Assembly: GCF_030814695.1 (NCBI RefSeq)
Contig: NZ_JAUSVL010000001.1
Span: 3,198,227-3,262,226, forward strand
Direction: 5' to 3'
Length of the DNA: 64,000 nucleotides
Origin: Oligosphaera ethanolica
Lineage (GTDB): Bacteria > Verrucomicrobiota > Lentisphaeria > Oligosphaerales > Oligosphaeraceae
Shown here piece after piece: positions 18,409-27,335 of this stretch; positions within the stretch are counted from its first letter, which is position 1, and the number at the start of each line of letters is the position of its first letter. The translations under genes were made by a program, and so were the position numbers. The notes under the pieces are model-generated. The model worked only from the letters and a program-made list of their open reading frames with translations. It ran no database searches and had not been told where the DNA came from.

Positions 18409-18921
18409 TCAGAGCCAGGTGACGGTTTCGGCGAGGTCTTTGCGGGACGTGTGCATGGCTGCTGGTGCGGCGTCGGCGGCGGGATAGCCGAGGGGCAGGA
18501 TGGCAACGGGGACGATATTGGCGGGGAGGTCGAGGGCCTTGGCGGCCTTGGTGGGATCGAAGCTGCCGACCCAGGTGGTGCCGAGGCCGAGTTCGGCGGC
18601 TTGGAGCATCAAGTGGGTGGTGATGATGCTGGCGTCGACGAGGCCGCTGCACTGGCCGTCGCAGGCGCGTTTCCAGGTCTTGGTGCGGTCGTAGCAGACG
18701 ACCAGAAGCACGGGCGCGTTGAAGTGATAGGGCGTGCTCTGGCGGAGTTTGGCGAGGGCGTCGGCGGACTGCACGACGAAGATTTTCTGCGGCTGGTTGT
18801 TGCAGGCGGTGGGGGCGACCTGGGCGGCGTGGATAATGCGATTGAGGGTGTCTTTGGTGACGGCGCGGTCGCTGAATTTGCGCAGTGAGTAGCGGGTTTC
18901 GGCCAGTTTGTTGAAGTCCAT
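18409..18921 (-). CDS. Nitroreductase family flavoprotein
   Basis: This 170-residue protein fits the short, FMN-binding, homodimeric nitroreductase fold, which uses NAD(P)H to reduce nitro compounds, quinones or similar acceptors in the cytoplasm. The N-terminal RYSLRKFSDRAV is the phosphate-binding Arg motif. AAQVAPTACNNQPQKIFVV is the second FMN contact, and LGLGTTWVGSFDP and ILPLGYPAADA are the later conserved blocks. GGAGGACACC precedes the ATG. It is monocistronic, flanked by repeat DNA on both sides. Physiological substrate unknown. Confidence 0.9.
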   Translation of the reverse strand: MDFNKLAETRYSLRKFSDRAVTKDTLNRIIHAAQVAPTACNNQPQKIFVVQSADALAKLRQSTPYHFNAPVLLVVCYDRTKTWKRACDGQCSGLVDASIITTHLMLQAAELGLGTTWVGSFDPTKAAKALDLPANIVPVAILPLGYPAADAAPAAMHTSRKDLAETVTWL

Positions 18922-19036
18922 GGTGTCCTCCGGGGGGTTGGGTGGTGAATGTTATGAACAGGGGATGCAGCACAATACACGTGATTCAGTTGCCATCAAG
19001 TCGGAAAGACTTTCCGCGAGGCCAAGCATGTAATCG

Positions 19037-19342
19037 GTCAGTGTACACCCCGGCGCTTCGCTGGGACAATTTGCAGGAAACCCACGGCCCGCCGCCGCCC
19101 AGCCATTCGACCTTGATTTCCGCCGACCTTTGCGGCAGCGTGTTTCATAGGAGTGACCACCCCGGCGCTTCGCTGGGACAATTTGCAGGAAACCCACGGC
19201 CCGCCGCCGTCCAGCCATCCGACCTTGATTTCCGCCGACCTTTGCGGCAGCGTGTTTCATAGGAGTGACCACCCCGGTGGGGAAAACACCGGGGACAATT
19301 TGCAGGAAACCCACGGCCCGCCGCCGCCCAACCATTACACAT
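19037..19342. repeat. 112-bp tandem repeat (2.6 units)
   Basis: Units begin at 19047, 19159 and 19271, exactly 112 bp apart. Each contains GGGACAATTTGCAGGAAAC, CCCACGGCC, CATTCGACCTTGATTTC and TTTGCGGCAGCG, ending GTTTCATAGGAGTGACC. The third unit has GGTGGGGAAAACACCGG in place of GGCGCTTCGCTGG and is truncated into the composite repeat. Related single units lie at 34,862, 35,146 and 62,824. Bases 18,922-19,036 hold nothing recognisable. Confidence 0.9.
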
Positions 19343-19864
19343 GGGTGGCTAACCAGGCAGCGGATTTCATAGGAGCAATGCTCTTCACATAGCATGCGGC
19401 AATCGCCGGCGATGAGTTGATTGGTAACCATGCACAAGATCATTCGCCGAGGTTTTGAGCACCGAAGGTGCGCCCTAAGATAGCCCAGGGCAAGCGCCCG
19501 CAGGGCGCGTCGCCCTGGGTAAGGTGCCCCACCCCAAAAGAGCCCTGAAGGGGCGGCCTAAAAGACCTGCGACGAAGGGTCACAGCGCAAAATTGCCGCA
19601 GCAATCAGTGAGTTCCATTGCCCCTTTGGCCCCAGTCAGCTTCGCCGACTGGGGCCAAAGAGGCCGAGGAACACGGACATATATGGCGTTGTACCCAGGG
19701 CGGCGCTCCGCCTTCGGCGTCGCTTGCCCTGGGCTGGTATGTTTCGCGCTTTCAGCGCTTCTGCCGCTTCGCGGCGGAAATGCACGACGAGAAAAGGCTG
19801 CTTGGTTGAAACAACAAGTGCCATGGATACCGTTAAATGCAGAGCATCGGTTTCATAGGAGTGA
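19334..19864 (+). repeat. Composite repeat element, near-intact copy (modules B and A)
   Basis: This ~530-bp segment is repeated almost unchanged at 62,886-63,412 (constant offset 43,552 over most of its length, with one 4-bp deletion in the other copy). It contains module B (19,452-19,568; hairpin GCACC GAA GGTGC) and module A (61-nt hairpin 19,612-19,672, then the CCCAGGGC/GCCCTGGG hairpin at 19,698). A short CCCCGGTG...CACCGGGG hairpin lies just beyond (19,868-19,890). No plausible gene lies inside. Confidence 0.9.
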
Positions 19865-19936
19865 CCACCCCGGTGGGGAAAACACCGGGGTGGTCACTGA
19901 CCGATTACCCAAGCATATCACGCGGCGTCCATCGGC

Positions 19937-21115
19937 TTAATTACTGAAGGGCGTGGTTTTGAAATGCGCGCCGCCTTCGACGGCGAATTCTTTTTTGCCC
20001 CAGGGGACATGCCAGGTGACGGAGCCGTGGAGGCGGTTGTCGGGATCGAAGACGCCGTGGGTCATTTGCGACACGACTGGTTCGATGCCGTGGCCGCCTT
20101 CGATATCGACAGTGTCGATCTGTACGAAGCAGGGGCCGGGTTTGTGTCCGAAGAGCGTGCCGCGGGTGGTGGTGATGACCTTTTGGTTATGCTGGGCGAC
20201 GATGTGGTGGATCATGGAGAGGTGCGAGCAGTCGTGAAAGACCACGGCTTCCTCGCAGTTGTGGACGTAGAGGTAGTCGGCCACGACGTGTTCGCCGAGG
20301 ACGTAGCCGTAGCGGAAGCCCTGGACGGCGGCGTTGCGGATGACCACGTTGTCGTTCTGGTCACCGGGGCCCATCAGGCCGACGGTGTGGTTTGGGTTGG
20401 GCTGGAGGGCTTTGCCCAGTTCGGTGTCGCCGACGTTGTCATCCAGGCAGAACTGCGAGTCCTGGATATTCATGCGGGCGGCATTTTGCAGATTGACGGC
20501 GCTCTGCCGGGGGTACATGAGCTCCTTGTCGAGCTTGACGCGGAATTCGAGATTGGCGATGGAGACTTGATTGACGCTGAATTTGCCGGCGCAGGACGTG
20601 CCCTCGATGGTGCTAAGGATAGACCATGGGCGGGCGTTGGGGTCGTGTTCTTCTGGCGGCAGCCAGTCGGAGAAGATCATGGTGTTGTTTTGGGTCATGG
20701 TGCCGAACACCGTTGGCTTAAAAACGGTCGAGGTATTTTTGGGGCGAACCTGGTAGGAATAGAGGAGTTTGCAGGGATGCTCGCCTTTGAGCTGGATGTT
20801 GAAAGGGCCGGCGGGGATGTACAGTTGGCCACGGCAGGGCTTGCCGTCAATGGTATCGTGCGCAGCGGCGGCGACGCGGTAGCCATTCTCGGTGTAGGGG
20901 AAGAAGACGGTGCCGCCACGGCGCTTGCAGGCGGCATTGATGGCCGCTTGGATGGCGGCGGTGTCGTCGGTGACGCCGTCGCCCTTGGCGCCGAAGTCCA
21001 TGACGTTCAGGCCGTGGCAGCAGCTATGAGCCGGGCGTTTGTGCTGTTGGGCGGTGAAAAGCGCTGCACCGGCAATGCCAATGGCGGCGATGGCGAGAAG
21101 TGACGAGTAGTCCAT
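19937..21115 (-). CDS. Pectate-lyase-3/GH28-like beta-helix protein
   Basis: The 392-residue protein begins with an N-terminal hydrophobic anchor (SSLLAIAAIGIAGAALFTA), so it is exported or membrane-tethered. Next comes the signature of the pectate lyase superfamily 3 right-handed beta-helix, VMDFGAKGDGVTDDTAAIQAA (about 38-58), with GGTVFFPY and LYIPAGPFNIQ as the first coils. The remainder is Asn/His-rich helix-coil repeats. These folds cleave or bind acidic polysaccharides. The catalytic residues cannot be placed here, so the activity (polygalacturonase, lyase, epimerase or only binding) is open. GGAAG about 10 bases before 21115 supports the start over the longer frame. Confidence 0.7.
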   Translation of the reverse strand: MDYSSLLAIAAIGIAGAALFTAQQHKRPAHSCCHGLNVMDFGAKGDGVTDDTAAIQAAINAACKRRGGTVFFPYTENGYRVAAAAHDTIDGKPCRGQLYIPAGPFNIQLKGEHPCKLLYSYQVRPKNTSTVFKPTVFGTMTQNNTMIFSDWLPPEEHDPNARPWSILSTIEGTSCAGKFSVNQVSIANLEFRVKLDKELMYPRQSAVNLQNAARMNIQDSQFCLDDNVGDTELGKALQPNPNHTVGLMGPGDQNDNVVIRNAAVQGFRYGYVLGEHVVADYLYVHNCEEAVVFHDCSHLSMIHHIVAQHNQKVITTTRGTLFGHKPGPCFVQIDTVDIEGGHGIEPVVSQMTHGVFDPDNRLHGSVTWHVPWGKKEFAVEGGAHFKTTPFSN

Positions 21116-21185
21116 GATCGGTATGCTTCCTTTTCGGCTGGCTTGGCGCTGAATTGTGCGCCACTGCCGCAGCTGTGCGGGGCGT

Positions 21186-22244
21186 TTACGTCTTTTCCTG
21201 CTGAACGGGGGTGGCATCGTAGCCGGGGCCGTTGGCTTTGCCGTCAGTGCTGGTGTTGGCGGTGTTTTTGTTGTCGGTGATCAGATGGCAGCGGACACTG
21301 TGGTCGCCGATGCTGCTCTCGGCCGGCATGGTTGTGCGGCAGATGGGCATGGCCTGCGGGCAGCGCGGGTGGAATGGGCAGCCGGGCGGCGGTGCGGCCG
21401 GCGAGGGCATTTCGCCGGTGAGGACGGTGCGTTGGCGTCGGTCTTTGCCGGGCGTGGGCACGGCGGAGATCAGCGCCTGGGTGTAGGGGTGCAGGGGCGC
21501 GTCGAGGATGTCGGCGCAGGAGCCGCATTCGATGATGTGGCCGAGGTACATGACGGCGACGCGCTGGGCGATCAAGCGCACGACGCTGAGGTCGTGGGAG
21601 ATGAAGAGGTAGCTGAGCTGGTGTTTAGCGCGCAGGTCCAGCAGCAGATTGATGACCTGCGCCTGCACGGACACATCGAGCGCGCTGACGGGTTCGTCGC
21701 AGACGATGAAATCCGGCTGCAGGGACAGCGCCCGGGCGATGCTCAGGCGCTGGCGCTGGCCGCCGGAAAATTCGTGTGGGTAGCGGAAGATGCCATCGCG
21801 GTCGAGGCCGACTTCGTGCATGAGTTCGGCGGCGGCTTCTTCGCGGCTGCGGCCGGCGAGGAGCCCGTGGTATGCCAGACCTTCGGTGATGAGGTCCATG
21901 GCGGTCATGCGGGGATTGAGGGACGAATATGGGTCCTGGAAGATCATTTGGCAGCGGCGACGGAGCAAACGGTGTTCTTTTTCGGCCATGCCGTTGAGTT
22001 CCTGGCCGGCGAAGCGGATGCTGCCGCTGCGGGCGTGTTCCAGCCCGAGGATAGCGCGTCCCAGGGTGGTTTTACCGCAGCCGGATTCACCGACGAGGCC
22101 GAGGGTCTCGCCTTTGGCCATGGCCAGTGACACGCCATCGACGGCGCGGACGTGGCCGGCGACGCGGTTGAGCACGCCCTTGCGGATGGGGAACCACACG
22201 CGGAGGTCTTTGATGGCGAGGAGGGGTTCTGGCATAGTCGGCAT
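21186..22244 (-). CDS. Oligopeptide/dipeptide-type ABC transporter ATPase (OppF/DppF-like)
   Basis: This 352-residue cytoplasmic ATPase has Walker A GESGCGKTTLGRA (~50-62), Q-loop FQDPYSSLNPRM, signature SGGQRQRLSIARAL, Walker B FIVCDEPVSALD and switch His in FISHDLSVV. The C-terminal oligopeptide-transporter extension has the Cys pattern PPGCPFHPRCP...C, typical of OppD/OppF. The partner ATPase, permeases and binding protein are absent here, so it serves a transporter encoded elsewhere. Met codons at 22244 and 22235 are both possible. It is in a minus-strand run with the downstream beta-helix gene (70-bp gap) and the upstream PFK gene (94 bp). Confidence 0.88.
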   Translation of the reverse strand: MPTMPEPLLAIKDLRVWFPIRKGVLNRVAGHVRAVDGVSLAMAKGETLGLVGESGCGKTTLGRAILGLEHARSGSIRFAGQELNGMAEKEHRLLRRRCQMIFQDPYSSLNPRMTAMDLITEGLAYHGLLAGRSREEAAAELMHEVGLDRDGIFRYPHEFSGGQRQRLSIARALSLQPDFIVCDEPVSALDVSVQAQVINLLLDLRAKHQLSYLFISHDLSVVRLIAQRVAVMYLGHIIECGSCADILDAPLHPYTQALISAVPTPGKDRRQRTVLTGEMPSPAAPPPGCPFHPRCPQAMPICRTTMPAESSIGDHSVRCHLITDNKNTANTSTDGKANGPGYDATPVQQEKT

Positions 22245-22338
22245 GAGGTGCAGGGGGCTTTGGCGAAAAAGACGCCCCGTCATGGTCGGATAATGTTGTC
22301 GGCCATGGCGGGGCGGAGATGCAGATTCCGGCTGGCCG

Positions 22339-23628
22339 TTATTTGCGGTCGGCCTGGGGGACGTAGGCCGGCAGCTTCTTGTCAGCGAAGACCGGTTTGA
22401 GGATGGCGAAGCGTTGGCGGCCGTTGATGACGGGTACGGACGGCCAGTCCTCGCCGATGAGCGGCATGGCGTAGCGTACGAAGTCGTCGCTGACGTCACT
22501 GCCGTCCTTGCTGATCCATGCCTGTGGGAAGGTGCGTTCGGAGTTGGCGACGTCGGCCAGGGGCACCTTGTCGTAGCGCACATTGTAGATCATGCCTGGC
22601 TCGCGCAGGATGGTCGACATGTAGCCGCCGGTGCCGGCGACGGCGAGGAGGACGGCCTTTTGGCCGACACGGTAGGCCTCGTCGAGATCGACGGTGGAGG
22701 CGTAGATGGCGGTGTCGCGCTGGTCGGTACCGTAGGTCTGGCCGCGGGCGCTGCCTTTGGCGGGCAGGCCGTGTTGGTTCAGGTAGTTCACCAGGGCCTG
22801 CTGAGCCGTCATGGCGCTGGCGCCGAACTGTGCGTGGCCGAAGCTGTCCGTGACGACGCCGAGGTCACCGACGTCGCAGCCCTCGCTGATGACGACGACG
22901 GCGCGGCCGCGGGCTTTCACCATGGCGTTGACGCGTTCTGCCATATCGGCGACGCTGAGTTTGGCTTCGGCGAGGAAGATGAGCAGGGGCATTTCGCGCT
23001 TGGGGTCGGCCAGGCGGGCGGCGGCGGGGATGTAGCCGATTTTGCGCCCCATGGCTTGGAGGACCAGCACGGGGTCGGCGGGGTAGGAGCCGCGGTTTTC
23101 CTCTTCGGCATTCTGGGTAATCATCGTCCAGTAGCGGGCGACGGAGCCGTAGCCGGGCGTGTGGTCGATGATTTTGAATTCGCTGTCGCCGACATCGTTG
23201 TCGATGGTCTTGGGCACGCCGATGCCGAGGACATCGAGGCCGCGTTCCTGGGCGAGGCTGGCGACCTTGTGGGCGGTGTCCATGGAGTCATTGCCGCCGT
23301 TGTAGAGGAAATAGCCGATGTTGTGGGCCTTGAGGATTGCGACGATGCGGTCGAAGTCCTCGGTCTGGTTCTTTTTGACCTTGTAGCGGCAGGTGCCGAT
23401 GGCGCCGGCGGCGGGGGTATTGCGGAGGAGGGCGATTTCCTGCTCGTCTTGGGCGCTGAGGTTCAGCAGCTCTTCTTTGAGGACGCCTTCGATGCCGTGC
23501 CAGCCGGCGAAGACGGTGCCGATCTGGTCCGGGAAGCACTTGGCGGCTTCGACGACGCCCCGGAGGGAGCTGTTAATGACAGGCGAGGGCCCGCCTGACT
23601 GGGCGATAAGGAGGTTTTTCTTGGCCAT
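22339..23628 (-). CDS. pfp: 6-phosphofructokinase, PPi-dependent type
   Basis: This 429-residue enzyme of the PFK superfamily phosphorylates fructose 6-phosphate. The phosphate-donor region is GGNDSMDT (111-118), and the substrate motif is PKTIDND (139-145). The Asp at the second donor position and the Lys before TIDND are the features that mark PPi-using rather than ATP-using enzymes (which have GGDGS and PGTIDND). Asp143 and Asp145 are the conserved catalytic acids. HTPGYGSVARYW and QAMGRKIGYIPAAARLA match PFP enzymes. The first donor residue is Asn instead of Gly/Asp, a small deviation. It would give reversible, ATP-saving glycolysis along with the PPDK at 30,288. Confidence 0.9.
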   Translation of the reverse strand: MAKKNLLIAQSGGPSPVINSSLRGVVEAAKCFPDQIGTVFAGWHGIEGVLKEELLNLSAQDEQEIALLRNTPAAGAIGTCRYKVKKNQTEDFDRIVAILKAHNIGYFLYNGGNDSMDTAHKVASLAQERGLDVLGIGVPKTIDNDVGDSEFKIIDHTPGYGSVARYWTMITQNAEEENRGSYPADPVLVLQAMGRKIGYIPAAARLADPKREMPLLIFLAEAKLSVADMAERVNAMVKARGRAVVVISEGCDVGDLGVVTDSFGHAQFGASAMTAQQALVNYLNQHGLPAKGSARGQTYGTDQRDTAIYASTVDLDEAYRVGQKAVLLAVAGTGGYMSTILREPGMIYNVRYDKVPLADVANSERTFPQAWISKDGSDVSDDFVRYAMPLIGEDWPSVPVINGRQRFAILKPVFADKKLPAYVPQADRK

Positions 23629-23687
23629 AGCGTATGTATCCGTGCTGCTGTGGTTGATGGTCGGTGATGGCGACGGGCCGGCTCGGC

Positions 23688-24545
23688 TTAGACGCCGGAG
23701 TAGGCGCTGAAGCCGCCGTCGATGGGAATGACTGTGCCGGTGACAAAGCCGGCGGCCTTGTCGCTCGTGAGCCAAAGGAGGGCGCCGAGGAGGTCGGCGG
23801 GCTCGCCGAATTTCGCCATCGGCGTGTGGGTGAGGATTTTATGGGAGCGGGGGGTGAGGCCGCCGTCCGGCGTGGTGAGCAGGGCGCGGTTCTGGTCGGT
23901 GAGGAAGAATCCCGGGGCGATGGCGTTGACGCGGATGCCCATGGGGGCCATGTGCACGGCCAGCCACTGGGTGAAATTGCTCACGGCGGCCTTGGCGGCG
24001 CTGTAGGCCGGAATCTTGGTCAGGGGCTTGAAGGCGTTCATCGACGAGATGTTGATGATGACGCCATTCTTGTTCTTGGCCATGCTGTGGCTGAAGACCT
24101 GCGTGGGGAGCAGCGTGCCGAGGAAATTGAGGTTGAAGACGAATTCGATGCCCTTGGGGTCGAGATCGAAGAAAGTTTTGATGTCGGGATTGCTGTTGGT
24201 GAGATCGGCTTCGCTCATCTGCTCGTTGGAGGTGGTGCCTTTGGGGTTGTTGCCGCCGGCGCCGTTGATAAGGATATCGCAGGGCCCGAAGGCGCTGCGG
24301 ACGGCGGCTTCGGCCGCTTCGATGCTCGGGCGGTCGAGGACGTTGCAGGCCACGCCCATGGCGGTGCCGCCGGCGGCCTTGATGGCGTCGGCGACCTTGT
24401 CAGCCGCTTCTTTGCGGAGGTCGAGGATGGCGACTTTGGCGCCGCACTCAGCGAGGGCCTCGGCCATGATGCTGCAGAGGATGCCGCCACCGCCGGTGAC
24501 GACGGCGACTTTGCTACTGAGGTCGATCTTGAAAGGTACTGCCAT
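23688..24545 (-). CDS. SDR oxidoreductase, D-mannonate/fructuronate reductase-like
   Basis: This 285-residue classical short-chain dehydrogenase has NAD(P) motif VVTGGGGILCSIMAEAL (15-31), NGAGG (94-98), catalytic Ser168 in INISSMNAF, and Tyr181/Lys185 in YSAAK. The long insertion around 100-135 (NNPKGTTSNEQMSEAD, FFDLDPKGIEFVFNLNFLG) is typical of the D-mannonate oxidoreductase branch (UxuB-type SDR) that reduces fructuronate in uronate breakdown. AAGGAGC before the ATG fixes the start. It lies 59 bp upstream of the PFK gene, which fits uronate or hexose catabolism. Gluconate 5-dehydrogenase activity is an alternative. Confidence 0.85.
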   Translation of the reverse strand: MAVPFKIDLSSKVAVVTGGGGILCSIMAEALAECGAKVAILDLRKEAADKVADAIKAAGGTAMGVACNVLDRPSIEAAEAAVRSAFGPCDILINGAGGNNPKGTTSNEQMSEADLTNSNPDIKTFFDLDPKGIEFVFNLNFLGTLLPTQVFSHSMAKNKNGVIINISSMNAFKPLTKIPAYSAAKAAVSNFTQWLAVHMAPMGIRVNAIAPGFFLTDQNRALLTTPDGGLTPRSHKILTHTPMAKFGEPADLLGALLWLTSDKAAGFVTGTVIPIDGGFSAYSGV

Positions 24546-24690
24546 GATGGTGCTCCTTGTTGGGGGACTGCTGGTGAACTATGATGAGGGGAAGGGAATC
24601 CTGGGAGCGCCGCCGTCCCGGCGGCATTTATCCTGTCTGTTCGTGAACTAGTGATGGGAGTACGGGAATCCTGGGAGCGCCGTCGCCGGC

Positions 24691-26475
24691 TTATTCCAGG
24701 ACGGCCTTGATGCGACGGACGCCGCGGCTGGAGCTTTCTTCCTTGAGGATTTTGAAATGGCCCATGGCGCCTGTGCGGGGCGCGTGGGGGCCGCCGCAGA
24801 TTTCCATGGAGAAATCGCCGACGGTGTAGAGTTTGACGACTTCGCCGTATTTGGCTTCGAAGAGGCCGATGGCGCCGCGTTCCTTGGCGACTTCCAGGGA
24901 CACTTCCTCGCAGGTCACCGTCAAGTCGCGCTTGATTTGCTCATTGACGATGTCCTCCACCTGCTTGATTTGTTCGGGGGTCATCTTGTCTTCGTAGGTG
25001 AAGTCGAAGCGGAGGCGTTCGGCGGTGATATTGGAGCCGGCCTGGGCGACGCTGTTGTTGAGGGTCAGGCGCAGGGCCTTGTGCAGCAGGTGGGTGGCGG
25101 TGTGGAGGGCGGCGGTTTTGTCTGACGAGTCAGCCAGGCCGCCTTTGAATTTCTGCATGGCGCCGGCGCGGGACTGCTCCTGGTGTTTGGCGTAGGCTTC
25201 CTCGAAGCCCTTTTCGTCGACGGTGAAGCCCATTTCCTTGGCCATGTCGCGAGTCAGTTCCAGGGGGAAGCCGTAGGTCTCGTAGAGATTGAAGGCCTTG
25301 CGGCCGCTGATGACCTTGTTTTCGAGCTGCGGGGGGAATTTTTCAATGAGCTTGTTGAATTCGCGGGTGCCGTTTTCGAGGGTTTTGGCGAACTGTTCTT
25401 CCTCGCGGTTGAGTTCATCGCGGATGGCGTCGGCGTGTTGGGCGAGTTCGGGGTAGGCGTCGCTGTATTCGCTGATGACGACGTCGGCGATCTTGCTGCA
25501 GAACATGTCGTTGATGCCCAGCTGGCGGGCTTCGCGGACGGCGCGGCGGATGAGCCGGCGCAGCACATAGCCCTGGTCGACATTGCCGGGCTTGACGCCG
25601 TCGGCGATCAGGAAGGTCGAGGCGCGGAGATGCTCGGCGACGACGCGGGCGCGGCGGTTGTTGTAGTTGGCCTCGGGGTTATTGGCTAGATCGGCGATTT
25701 TGGCGAAGATGCCGCTGAACAGCTCGGTTTCGTAGGCGCTGCGGACGCCCTGCATGAAGGCCGTGACGCGTTCGACGCCCATGCCGGTATCGACGTTGGG
25801 TTTTTCCAGCGGGACGTACTTGCCGTCGATGGTCTTGTTGTACTGCATGAAGACATCGTTCCAGATTTCGACCCACTTGCCGCAGCCGCAGGCGGGGCCG
25901 CAGGCGGGGCCGCAGTCAGGGCGATCAAGGGGCACGAACATCTCGGTGTCGGGACCGCAGGGCCCGGTCTGGCCGGCGGGGCCCCACCAGTTGTCGTCTT
26001 TGCCGAGGTAGCTGATGTTCTGTTCGGGAATGCCCAGCTTGATCCAGATGCCGGCGGCCTCGTTGTCGCGGGGGGCATTTTCATCGCCGGCAAAGCAGGT
26101 CACTTTGATGTTTTCGGGGGCAAAACCCAGTTCCTTGGTGAGGAACTCGAAGCTCATGGCGATGGCTTCTTCCTTGAAATAGTCGCCGAGGGACCAGTTG
26201 CCCAGCATTTCAAAGAAAGTCAGGTGGAAGGGATCGCCGACTTCGTCGATATCGCCGGTGCGCAGGCATTTTTGGACGTCCACCAGGCGCTTGCCGGCGG
26301 GGTGTTTCTCGCCGAGGAGATAGGGCACCAGCGGATGCATGCCGGCGGTGGTGAACAGGCAGGTCGGGTCATTCTCCGGAACCAGCGGTGCGCTCTTGAT
26401 CTCGGCATGGCCATGCCGTTTGAAAAATTCAATGTATTTCCGACGTAACTCCGCAGCTTTCATCTTCTTGATCAT
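24691..26475 (-). CDS. alaS: Alanyl-tRNA synthetase, short form without C-Ala domain
   Basis: This class II enzyme charges tRNA-Ala. At 594 residues it is far shorter than the usual ~875. Catalytic motifs are in place: KYIEFFKRHGH, PTCLFTTAGMHPLVPYLLG, QKCLRTGDIDEVG, HLTFFEMLGNWSLGDYF. GPCGPDTEMF replaces the usual GPCSEI segment, and a Cys-rich CGPACGPACGCGKW insert follows. The editing domain is intact, with zinc ligands His458/His462 (HTATH) and Cys560/His564 (CGGPH). The protein stops straight after GVRRIKAVLE, so the coiled-coil/C-Ala oligomerisation domain is missing. This is the natural end, as the stop is clean and followed by intergenic DNA. GAGG precedes the Met at 26475. Confidence 0.95.
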   Translation of the reverse strand: MIKKMKAAELRRKYIEFFKRHGHAEIKSAPLVPENDPTCLFTTAGMHPLVPYLLGEKHPAGKRLVDVQKCLRTGDIDEVGDPFHLTFFEMLGNWSLGDYFKEEAIAMSFEFLTKELGFAPENIKVTCFAGDENAPRDNEAAGIWIKLGIPEQNISYLGKDDNWWGPAGQTGPCGPDTEMFVPLDRPDCGPACGPACGCGKWVEIWNDVFMQYNKTIDGKYVPLEKPNVDTGMGVERVTAFMQGVRSAYETELFSGIFAKIADLANNPEANYNNRRARVVAEHLRASTFLIADGVKPGNVDQGYVLRRLIRRAVREARQLGINDMFCSKIADVVISEYSDAYPELAQHADAIRDELNREEEQFAKTLENGTREFNKLIEKFPPQLENKVISGRKAFNLYETYGFPLELTRDMAKEMGFTVDEKGFEEAYAKHQEQSRAGAMQKFKGGLADSSDKTAALHTATHLLHKALRLTLNNSVAQAGSNITAERLRFDFTYEDKMTPEQIKQVEDIVNEQIKRDLTVTCEEVSLEVAKERGAIGLFEAKYGEVVKLYTVGDFSMEICGGPHAPRTGAMGHFKILKEESSSRGVRRIKAVLE

Positions 26476-26656
26476 TGCAATGGGCCTCGCGTGACTGTAC
26501 CTGACGGGGAAAAACTAAAAAGCAATAATCTACACCATCCTCGACAATTCGTCTTGGCCGGAATGCCGGAATACGGGATGGGAGAAAGAATCGGTAATCG
26601 GTCAGCCATTGATATTGGATGCCAGGCATGCCGCCGACGTCAACCCCGGGTAAGCA

Positions 26657-26893
26657 AGTGAGTTCCATTGCCTCTTTGGCCCCAGTCAGCTGCGCCGACT
26701 GGGGCCAAAGAGGCCGAGGAACACGGCCTTAGTAGACGCTTTACCCAGGGCGGCGCACGCTTTTAGCGTGCTTGCCCTGGGCTGGTATGCTTCGCGCTTT
26801 CAGCGCTTCTGCCGCTTCGCGGCGATGAAATGCCGCGATGACAAGAGGCTGTTTTGGTTGAAACAGCTGGCGCCAGGGAAATCGTTTAGTTAA
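26657..26893 (+). repeat. Structured dispersed repeat, module A (copy 4)
   Basis: The 61-nt hairpin is at 26,662-26,722 (GTTCC...GGAAC outer pair, GCCTCTTTGGCCCCAGTC inner arm). A CCCAGGG...CCCTGGG hairpin follows at 26,744 with inner arm GCACGC/GCGTGC, which differs from other copies but still pairs. GCCGC TTC GCGGC is next. It runs into the 9-bp arrays at ~26,900. Bases 26,476-26,656, upstream of alaS, show no other feature. Confidence 0.85.
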
Positions 26894-26897
26894 GAGC

Positions 26898-27023
26898 ATC
26901 GGACGGATCGGTCTGATCTTCTGTCTTTTGTCGCGGACGGATCGGACGGATCGGACGGATCGGACGGATCCGATTGCTGATCAGTCTGATCGGTCTGATC
27001 GGTCTGATCGGTCTGATCGGTCG
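26898..27023. repeat. Two adjoining 9-bp arrays, GGACGGATC and TGATCGGTC
   Basis: Four exact GGACGGATC units run 26,935-26,970 and five TGATC(A/G)GTC units run 26,978-27,022. A single CTGTCTTTTGTCGCGGAC, related to the 18-mer at 3.35-3.5 kb, precedes them. All contain GATC. Confidence 0.9.
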
Positions 27024-27118
27024 ACGAAAAAAAGACCACAAAAAGCGAAAAAAGGGTTTATTTGTCGGAACTCCGGTGTTTTGGGGCGGTCATAAAGGAT
27101 GTTGAGACGATGATGAGA

Positions 27119-27194
27119 TAAAAAAACTTAGCCCCGGCGGACATACTCCTTCCCCCCCTCCCTCTCTCCCCCACAGTCCGCCGGGGCTTTTTTT
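27119..27194 (+). terminator. Long-loop hairpin with T-run, terminator or dapA leader element
   Basis: AGCCCCGGCGGAC (27,130-27,142) pairs perfectly with GTCCGCCGGGGCT (27,176-27,188) over a 33-base pyrimidine-rich loop, followed by seven T. An A-run on the left makes it potentially bidirectional. With repeats rather than a plus-strand gene upstream, it may shield dapA from read-through, or act as an attenuator if a promoter lies before it. Confidence 0.6.
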
Positions 27195-27335
27195 GTTTGG
27201 GAGGGACCGCCCTTGCTTTTCGACATGGTCTTGATGGGCTATAGTTTCCCTCACCGTATTGTGCGCAACGCAAGGCTGATGCAAAAGCGAGACGGAAGAC
27301 CATTTTTGCGGAGACAAGTCAAGGAGAATGCAGAT

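Noticed and set aside
19618..19809. Small proteins of the MPLWPQSASPTGAKEAEEHG type at several loci
   Set aside because: They come from translating the structured module A hairpin. The stem covaries as nucleic acid, and reading frames differ between copies.
27200..27335. Lysine riboswitch upstream of dapA
   Set aside because: No L-box core motifs are visible; only a long-loop terminator-like hairpin is present.
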